Positions 58,579 to 64,000 of a stretch of 64,000 nucleotides of DNA are shown one piece after another. The notes beneath the pieces are model-generated. The model did no database searches. It had not been told where the DNA came from and saw only the letters and a list, made by a program, of their open reading frames with translations. Position numbers and translations under genes: made by a program. The DNA is from Brachybacterium sp. FME24 (GTDB taxonomy: Bacteria; Actinomycetota; Actinomycetes; Actinomycetales; Dermabacteraceae), in the NCBI RefSeq assembly GCF_014897705.1, contig NZ_JABUXV010000018.1, positions 26,601-90,600 on the forward strand, given 5' to 3'. Every line of letters begins with the position of its first letter. Position 1 is the stretch's first letter.

Positions 58579-59570
58579 CCACCACCGACCGCCGCACCAG
58601 CCACCTCACCCTCGCGACCACCCCGTCGCCCGCTGGGCCCGCACCGGCCGATGATTCCGCGGCCCAGCCCGCATCCCTGTTCGCCCCCGGGCGCCCCTCC
58701 TTCGAGGTCACCGAGATGACCACCGCGGCGCTCGCCGGGGAGGAGCTCGCTCTCGCCGATGAGGTCTCCGCGCAGCTCAAGGGCGTCGGCCGCCTCGGCG
58801 TCGCCTACTCCGGTGGGGTGGACTCCGCGACCCTCCTGGCCCTGGCCGTGCGGGCGCTCGGCGCCGAGAACGTGGTCGCGCTGCTGGGAGTCTCCCCGTC
58901 GCTCGCCCGTCGGGAGCGCCGCCTCGCCCACCAGGTCGCCGCCGTGATCGGTGCGCACGTCGTCGAGGTGTTCACCCATGAGGGGGAGAACCCCGAGTAC
59001 CAGAAGAACGACGCCTCGAGGTGCTTCCACTGCAAGGACGAGCTGTTCACCCGCATCGACGACGACATCGTCGGCGAGCACCAGCTGGACGCCGTCGCCT
59101 ACGGGGAGAACGCTGACGACGTCACCCGGCACGACCGGCCCGGCGCCGGCGCCGCCACCCGCCATCAGGTGCTGCGCCCGCTGTCGACCGCGGGTGCGAC
59201 GAAGCAGCAGGTCCGCGACATCGCCCGCGCGCTGTCGCTGCCGGTGGCGGACAAGCCCGCCGCCCCCTGCCTCGCCTCCCGCGTGCCCTTCGGGCAGGCC
59301 GTCACCCCCGAGAAGCTGCGCCAGATCGACGACCTCGAGGACGCCGTCTACGAGCAGGGCTTCAGCGACTGCCGGGTGCGCCACCACGGCGAGGTGGGCC
59401 GCATCGAACTGCCCACCGGCGAGCTGGCCCGCGCCATGGAGCCGCAGATCCGAGCCGCCCTCGTGGCCGCCGGCAAGGAGACCGGCTTCTCCCACGTGAC
59501 CATCGACCTCGACGGCATCCGCTCGGGCCTGTTCTCCCTGCAGATCCTCAACACCGCACCCCGTGGCTGA
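58575..59570 (+). CDS. larE: LarE, ATP-dependent sacrificial sulfur transferase
   Basis: The protein has 331 residues. The PP-loop SGGVDS lies at 79-84, RCFHCKDELF at 149-158, and KPAAPCLASR at 227-236, where Cys232 is placed like the sacrificed Cys176 of the Lactobacillus enzyme. It gives its Cys sulfur to the pincer cofactor after adenylating the substrate. A 45-residue Pro/Ala-rich N-terminal extension is unusual. It overlaps larA by four bases and larB by eight. Confidence 0.95.
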   Translation: MTTTDRRTSHLTLATTPSPAGPAPADDSAAQPASLFAPGRPSFEVTEMTTAALAGEELALADEVSAQLKGVGRLGVAYSGGVDSATLLALAVRALGAENVVALLGVSPSLARRERRLAHQVAAVIGAHVVEVFTHEGENPEYQKNDASRCFHCKDELFTRIDDDIVGEHQLDAVAYGENADDVTRHDRPGAGAATRHQVLRPLSTAGATKQQVRDIARALSLPVADKPAAPCLASRVPFGQAVTPEKLRQIDDLEDAVYEQGFSDCRVRHHGEVGRIELPTGELARAMEPQIRAALVAAGKETGFSHVTIDLDGIRSGLFSLQILNTAPRG

Positions 59571-60297
59571 GGGCGACCAGGGCGTGGCCGGGCCCCCGAG
59601 TGACGGGAAGATCGACGGCTTCCTCGACCTCGACCTCGACCGTGCCTCGCGCCGCGGCGCGCCCGAGGCCGTGCTCTGCGATGCCAAGAGCATCGAGCAG
59701 GTCGCCGCGATCGCCACCGAATACGCGCGCCTCCACGCCACCGGCCGCGACGACCTCGGCCCCGTGCTGTTCACTCGCGCCGATCAGGCCCGCGCCGACG
59801 CGATCCTCGCCGCCCTGCCCGGCGCCTTCCACGACCCCGACGCGCGCCTGCTCGCCTGGCCCGCGCAGGCCCCGGAGGCGACGGGCGGCCTGGTCATCGT
59901 CGCCTGCGCCGGCACCAGCGACCTGCCCGTCGCGAAGGAAGCCGAGCTCACCGCCCGCTATCTCGGCCGCCCCACGAGACTCATCGCCGACATCGGCATC
60001 GCAGGCCTGCACCGCCTGCTCTCCCGACTGCCCGAGCTGCGCGAGGCGGCCTGCGTGGTCGTCGCCGCCGGTATGGACGGCGCTCTGCCCACCGTGGTCG
60101 CCGGGCAGATCAGCGCACCCGTCGTCGCGCTGCCCACCTCCGTCGGCTACGGCGTCGCGAGCGGTGGGGTCACCGCGGCGCTCACCATGCTCTCGGCCTG
60201 CGCTCCCGGGATCGGCGTGGTCAACATCGACAACGGCTACGGCGCCGGCCACCTCGCCGCCCAGATCGCCCGCTGGGCACCGGAGGTAGGGGAGTAG
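59563..60297 (+). CDS. larB: LarB, pyridinium carboxylase/hydrolase of cofactor synthesis
   Basis: The protein has 244 residues from GTG 59563. The PurE-like core is clear: VIVACAGTSDLPVAKEAELTARYLG, IADIGIAGLHRLL, VVVAAGMDGALPTVVAGQ, PTSVGYGVASGGVTAALTML and NIDNGYGAG. LarB carboxylates nicotinic acid adenine dinucleotide and releases AMP, the first step toward the pincer cofactor. The third protein of the pathway, LarC, which inserts nickel, is not encoded in this window. Confidence 0.93.
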   Translation: MAEGDQGVAGPPSDGKIDGFLDLDLDRASRRGAPEAVLCDAKSIEQVAAIATEYARLHATGRDDLGPVLFTRADQARADAILAALPGAFHDPDARLLAWPAQAPEATGGLVIVACAGTSDLPVAKEAELTARYLGRPTRLIADIGIAGLHRLLSRLPELREAACVVVAAGMDGALPTVVAGQISAPVVALPTSVGYGVASGGVTAALTMLSACAPGIGVVNIDNGYGAGHLAAQIARWAPEVGE

Positions 60298-60312
60298 ACC
60301 TCTGGGGTGGGC

Positions 60313-60675
60313 TCAATGCCACCTGGTCAGCACCTCGGCGGCTTCTTTTGCTGCGATGGAACCGGTGGCCACGGCGATCACGAGGTCATAGGCGTCATCA
60401 TCAGGTGCGGCGAGGTCGATGCCGTTCACGCCGTAGAAGACCACAGTGCTGAGCCATCCCAAGCGCTTGTTTCCGTCCACAAGGGGATGGTTGCGAACCA
60501 GCGATTCTAGGAGCGCCGCGGCCTTCAGGTCGAGCGACGGATAGGCCTCGCGTCCCCAGAGGGTCGTCGTCGGCCTGTGGGCCGCAGAGTCGAGGAGTCC
60601 GAGATCTCTGAGGGGCCCGACCCGGAGGTCGTCGATGAGGCTGAGCAGGTCCTCCGTGCTGAGGAAGACTGTCAC
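60313..60675 (-). CDS. doc: Doc-like toxin with Fic fold
   Basis: The protein has 120 residues. The Fic/Doc motif HPLVDGNKRLGW (about 63-74) has the catalytic His and the phosphate-binding G-N-K-R. It starts MTVFLSTEDLLSLI and ends AAKEAAEVLTRWH, the usual size of Doc. Doc phosphorylates and inactivates elongation factor Tu. It overlaps the antitoxin gene upstream by four bases (ATGA) and converges on larB with a 15-bp gap. Confidence 0.92.
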   Translation of the reverse strand: MTVFLSTEDLLSLIDDLRVGPLRDLGLLDSAAHRPTTTLWGREAYPSLDLKAAALLESLVRNHPLVDGNKRLGWLSTVVFYGVNGIDLAAPDDDAYDLVIAVATGSIAAKEAAEVLTRWH

Positions 60676-60875
60676 TGACCGAGTCGATCGAGGAGATCCG
60701 CATATCGAGCGCGGCCCTTGGTGGACAGCTCGCTGACGAGCTGCTGGTGTCCGCGTCGGGCTGCGACGTCCCGAATGGCGCGAACGGTCGCCTCCTGGCG
60801 ACTCACGCCATCTTTCTCGGCCAGCTCCGCCAGGATCTTCTCGTCAGCGTCGGTCAGACGCAGTGTCATCGCCAT
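60672..60875 (-). CDS. Ribbon-helix-helix antitoxin for Doc
   Basis: The protein has 67 residues from MAMTLRLTDADEKILAELAE; ATG two codons later is equal. A ribbon-helix-helix DNA-binding region (MTLRLTDADEKILAELAEKDGVSRQEATVRAI, in pieces) is followed by a C-terminal helix that would wrap the toxin. This is a CopG/Arc-like protein and not the Phd type found with the phage P1 Doc. It represses the pair, probably through the 11-bp-spaced direct repeats just upstream. Confidence 0.85.
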   Translation of the reverse strand: MAMTLRLTDADEKILAELAEKDGVSRQEATVRAIRDVAARRGHQQLVSELSTKGRARYADLLDRLGQ

Positions 60876-60884
60876 GGACGCAAT

Positions 60885-60903
60885 GGTATCACCGCGGTAT
60901 CAC
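60885..60903. promoter_or_regulatory. Direct-repeat operator of the Doc toxin-antitoxin pair
   Basis: ggtatcac occurs at 60885-60892 and again at 60896-60903, 11 bp apart (one helical turn), 10 bp upstream of the antitoxin ATG. Spacing fits two ribbon-helix-helix dimers on one face of DNA. Confidence 0.62.
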
Positions 60904-60977
60904 TTCGGGGCGTTCCTGTCACGTGCTCGGCCGCAAAAAGCAGGCTGACGGCTTGCGTTTCTTGTCCGACGGGTTGG

Positions 60978-60990
60978 TAAAGTAACTAGG
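60978..60990 (+). promoter_or_regulatory. -10 element of a probably leaderless TetR-SMR transcript
   Basis: taaagt at 60978-60983 lies eight bases before the GTG start at 60991. Transcription would begin at or just before the start codon. No ribosome site precedes the GTG, which supports leaderless translation, common in actinobacteria. Confidence 0.45.
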
Positions 60991-61614
60991 GTGCCCCGCT
61001 CTCGCTCCACGATCTCCGTGGGATCCACTGCCCCCTCCACGTCCACCCGCCCCGCGCACCGACCCTCCGCCCGCGAGGCGATGCTCGACGCCGCCGAGGC
61101 CCATCTCGGGGCCGACGGCACGCTGACCCTCGACTCCGCAGCCCGCGCCGCCGGGGTCACCAAGGCCGGGCTGATGTACCACTTCTCCACCAAGGAGGAG
61201 CTGCTCGCCGCGGTGCTCGACCGCATCACCGGGCGTTACGAACGAGAGATGCTCGACCGCATCGCCATCCGGCTCGAGGGGACGGACGGGCACCTCGCCG
61301 ACGTCGCCGCCCGCGACCGCTATCTGGCCTACCTCGAATGGGCTGCCAACTCTCCGCTCTCGCCCGCTGACCTGGTGATCTTCGCTGATCCGAATCTCCG
61401 CGTCACGCTCACGCAGCGCTGGCAGGAGCAGGTCGACCGCTGGCTCGACGTTCCCGCGGGAACGCCTTCCGGGCAATGGCGGCGGCTGCTCGCGGTGCGA
61501 CTGATGGCCGACGGCGCCTGGTTCGATCGCGCCAGCGGCCTGCTCGAGGTCCCGGCCGACGAGGCCGCCGAACTGCACGCCCTCGCCGTCGACCTGCTGG
61601 CGGGCGCGGCATGA
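60991..61614 (+). CDS. TetR-family regulator of a paired SMR operon
   Basis: The protein has 207 residues from GTG 60991. A disordered Ser/Thr-rich N-tail (1-25) precedes the helix-turn-helix TLDSAARAAGVTKAGLMYHFSTKEELL. The C-terminal domain resembles TetR_C_37-like members. It overlaps the first SMR gene by four bases (ATGA), so it sits in the same transcript and probably represses it until a toxic cation appears. Confidence 0.9.
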   Translation: MPRSRSTISVGSTAPSTSTRPAHRPSAREAMLDAAEAHLGADGTLTLDSAARAAGVTKAGLMYHFSTKEELLAAVLDRITGRYEREMLDRIAIRLEGTDGHLADVAARDRYLAYLEWAANSPLSPADLVIFADPNLRVTLTQRWQEQVDRWLDVPAGTPSGQWRRLLAVRLMADGAWFDRASGLLEVPADEAAELHALAVDLLAGAA

Positions 61615-62018
61615 CCGCCTGGCTGCTGCTGATCGGGGCGATCCTCGCGGAGGTCACCGCGACCCTCTCCCTGCGGGGAGCGCTCGACCATCCCGCGCTC
61701 TACGCCATCGTCGGCATCGGCTACCTCCTCACCTTCTCCCTGCTGATCCAGGTGCTGCGCCGCGGCATGGGCCTCGGCGTCGCCTACGGCATCTGGGGTG
61801 CCAGCGGCGTGGTGCTGACCGCCGTGCTCTCCGCGGCCCTGTTCGGCGAGCCGCTGACCCCCCTGAAGGTCGCGGGCATCGCTCTGGTCGCCGCCGGTGT
61901 GGTGGTGGTCGAACTCGGCTCCCAGCGCGCGCAGGCCGGCGGATCCGGGTCCCAGCACGTGCAGGCCCCGGAGGCGGTCCGGTCGGAACCGGGCGCCTCG
62001 CCGGAGGAGTTGTCATGA
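61611..62018 (+). CDS. SMR-family small multidrug transporter, subunit 1
   Basis: The protein has 135 residues with four membrane helices (WLLLIGAILAEVTATLSLRGA, YAIVGIGYLLTFSLLIQVL, GLGVAYGIWGASGVVLTAVLSAALFGE, KVAGIALVAAGVVVVEL). The membrane Glu of the first helix (LAEVTATLSL) is the proton/drug-binding residue. An extra 30-residue Gln/Ser-rich tail is present, unlike the partner. With the next gene it forms a heterodimeric pair of the EbrAB/YkkCD type that exports cationic drugs or guanidinium-like compounds. Confidence 0.92.
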   Translation: MTAWLLLIGAILAEVTATLSLRGALDHPALYAIVGIGYLLTFSLLIQVLRRGMGLGVAYGIWGASGVVLTAVLSAALFGEPLTPLKVAGIALVAAGVVVVELGSQRAQAGGSGSQHVQAPEAVRSEPGASPEELS

Positions 62019-62335
62019 GCTGGCTGCTGCTCAGCGGCGCGATCCTCTCCGAGGTCGTCGGTACCTTGTCCCTGCGGGCCGCCGCCACGGGACGGCGCGC
62101 CTGGTACATCCCGGTGGTGCTGGGCTACCTCGGGGCGTTCGCCTTCCTCTCGGCGACGCTGCAGACGGGTATGCCGCTGGGGGTCGCCTACGGCGTCTGG
62201 GTGGCCGTGGGCATCGTGCTGACGGCGCTGCTCTCCCGCGTGCTGTTCCGCGAGGCCCTGACCCCGATGATGCTCGGCGGGATGGCGCTGATCGCCGTGG
62301 GCGTGCTGCTCATCGAGCTCGGCGGCGCGCACTGA
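62015..62335 (+). CDS. SMR-family small multidrug transporter, subunit 2
   Basis: The protein has 106 residues, the standard SMR size, with the key Glu in LSEVVGTLSLRAA and the GVAYGVWVAVGIVLTALL and GMALIAVGVLLIEL helices. It overlaps subunit 1 by four bases. Such pairs usually act as heterodimers with opposite membrane orientation. Confidence 0.93.
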   Translation: MSWLLLSGAILSEVVGTLSLRAAATGRRAWYIPVVLGYLGAFAFLSATLQTGMPLGVAYGVWVAVGIVLTALLSRVLFREALTPMMLGGMALIAVGVLLIELGGAH

Positions 62336-62378
62336 GCCGTGGCGTGCCCCGGCCGACGGCACGAGCCGGCCCGCTCTC

Positions 62379-62432
62379 GTCCCGCAGGACGGCGGGGCCC
62401 TTCGGCCCGCGACGCCCGTCGTCCCGCGGGAC
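62379..62432. terminator. Large hairpin between convergent SMR and NLP genes
   Basis: gtcccgc and gcgggac close a structure whose inner stem is gggcc-cttc-ggccc. It lies 44-97 bp after the SMR stop and just past the NLP stop, so it could terminate from both sides. Confidence 0.5.
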
Positions 62433-62449
62433 CTGCGACCGACGATCCC

Positions 62450-63171
<722 letters not shown>

Positions 63172-63175
<4 letters not shown>

Positions 63176-63723
63176 GCGGTGCGCTCCTCGGCCTCGCGCA
63201 GGCGGGCATCGAGCCGCTCCAGCAGCGGAAGCAGCTCGGCGGGCGTGTCGATGGTGTGGTCCGGGCGCTCCAGGTCGGCCGCGGGGACGCGCGGATAGCG
63301 CGGGGTCCACGCCAGGTGGATGCTCGTGATGCCCAGGGCGTTGGCACCGGCGATGTCCCGGGCGAGATTGTTGCCGACCATCACGCAGCGAGCGGCATCG
63401 TGCGCCTCCAGATCCAGTGCTCCCAGGGCGGCTTTGAACATGCGCGGGCTCGGTTTCTGATGCCGCACGGCGTCCGAGCAGGTCAGGGTTTCGAACACGT
63501 CGAGCACTCCATGCTGGGAGAGCAGGTTCTCGAAGGAGACGAAGCGGCCGTCGGCGACCAGGGCAAGCCGGAATCCTGCGGCATCGAGATCGTGGATCAT
63601 CTGCTGCGCGCCCGGAATCATCTCCCCGAAGACGACGATCCCCTCGTCATCACGGATCTCGGTTCCCTCGTCGATGAGGGTGTCTCCGCAGTCGAGCAGT
63701 GCGATGAGGCGTCGTGGTCTCAC
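63172..63723 (-). CDS. HAD-superfamily hydrolase
   Basis: The protein has 183 residues. Motif I is LLDCGDTLID (D-x-G-D-T, with the second Asp replaced by Gly), then SDAVRHQKPSPRMF (the Lys of motif III) and VMVGNNLARDIAGANALGI (motif IV, with Asn-Asn for the usual Asp pair). Loss of the second motif-I Asp may reduce phosphatase activity. It is translated together with the NLP gene (ATGA overlap), a pairing I do not recognise from other systems. Confidence 0.83.
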
Positions 63724-63911
63724 GGGAATCCTGTTCTGAAGGGTCGTAGTGGCCAGGGTATCCGGCCCTGAGTTCGACGTTAAGGAGTATCGATGACCGC
63801 ACCTTGAACACGCGCGGGGGCGCCGGGTGAATCCCCGGGCGGAATTTAGCGCGATCGTGCCTTCCCGATCGGGTGGAATGAACGCTGTGTGAACACCACT
63901 GAAGGCAGGAG
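63724..63911. other. Promoter region at the right end
   Basis: No gene is recognised here; it should carry the promoter of the HAD/NLP operon on the minus strand and perhaps that of the gene beginning at 63912. Confidence 0.35.
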
Positions 63912-64000
63912 ATGAAGGCGAAGAATACTCATTTCCGCCCTCTAGCCTCGATCTTTCATGGGGTCGGTAGGTCCGCTCGGTCGGCGTCGTTGCCGATCTT
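63912..64000 (+). CDS. Possible start of a further gene, cut by the window edge
   Basis: From ATG 63912 the frame stays open for 29 codons to the end (MKAKNTHFRPLASIFHGVG and on). GGCAGGAG precedes the ATG too closely for a good ribosome site. The Lys/Arg-rich beginning would fit an exported protein, but this cannot be decided from the visible part. Confidence 0.3.
   Translation, partial: MKAKNTHFRPLASIFHGVGRSARSASLPI

Overview
The window is high-GC DNA (roughly 70% by eye) with GTG starts, ATGA overlaps, twin-arginine signal peptides, Asp23-type envelope stress genes and many TetR, LysR, XRE and GntR regulators. This fits a Gram-positive actinobacterium of the Micrococcales; a Brachybacterium-like genome is my best guess, inferred from gene content and not from any rRNA gene. 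I see no rRNA, tRNA, CRISPR array, prophage or plasmid origin. The region is dense and chromosomal, made of many small accessory modules, and includes one insertion sequence.

Layout. 1-5.5 kb: an aldo/keto reductase cut by the window edge, a divergent TetR/DUF1772 pair with a palindromic operator, a phosphotransferase fused to a P-loop kinase, an AlkC-type DNA repair protein and an amino-acid permease. 5.8-10.5 kb: a secreted GH25 lysozyme, then an eight-gene minus-strand operon of Asp23-like proteins, small membrane proteins and an embedded sigma factor. 10.7-13.5 kb: a GNAT acetyltransferase and a glycine-rich protein gene split by an IS256-family element with 8-bp target duplications. 13.6-25.7 kb: sugar isomerase, membrane protein/LysR, LytR-CpsA-Psr enzyme, epimerase, nucleotidyltransferase, an ECF42-like sigma factor with its DGPF partner, SDR/TetR and XRE/SDR modules.

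25.9-32.4 kb: cupin, an N-terminally shortened TetR, cytidine deaminase, Nudix, phosphotransferase, uridine-kinase-like protein, and two Tat-exported proteins (sialidase and a peptidoglycan-binding hydrolase). 32.9-41.4 kb: monooxygenase, an AbiE type IV toxin-antitoxin pair, MOSC protein, two divergent paralogous P-loop kinases plus a decayed third copy, a streptomycin-6-kinase-like protein, alpha/beta hydrolase, Nudix, kinase and aldo/keto reductase. 41.6-52.5 kb: DUF402 protein, methyltransferase, LacI/epoxide hydrolase, CGNR protein, HAD phosphatase behind a 39-codon MarR-like remnant, PPOX protein, DHFR-like protein, phosphotransferase, Nudix, SDR/XRE.

53.1-57.1 kb: a GntR/membrane-protein operon and a FAD-monooxygenase/MarR pair, separated and flanked by three copies of an intergenic repeat that carries the 12-bp palindrome GGGGTATACCCC. 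57.2-60.3 kb: larA-larE-larB, the nickel-pincer racemase gene with two of its three cofactor-making genes. 60.3-64 kb: a Doc/ribbon-helix-helix toxin-antitoxin pair, a TetR plus paired SMR transporter operon, and a HAD phosphatase co-transcribed with an NLP-family (NPP1) protein that carries an Asp-Gly microsatellite.

The main themes are small regulator-target modules with visible operators, a high density of antibiotic-kinase-like and nucleotide-processing enzymes, and several gene remnants that record recent deletions and insertions.
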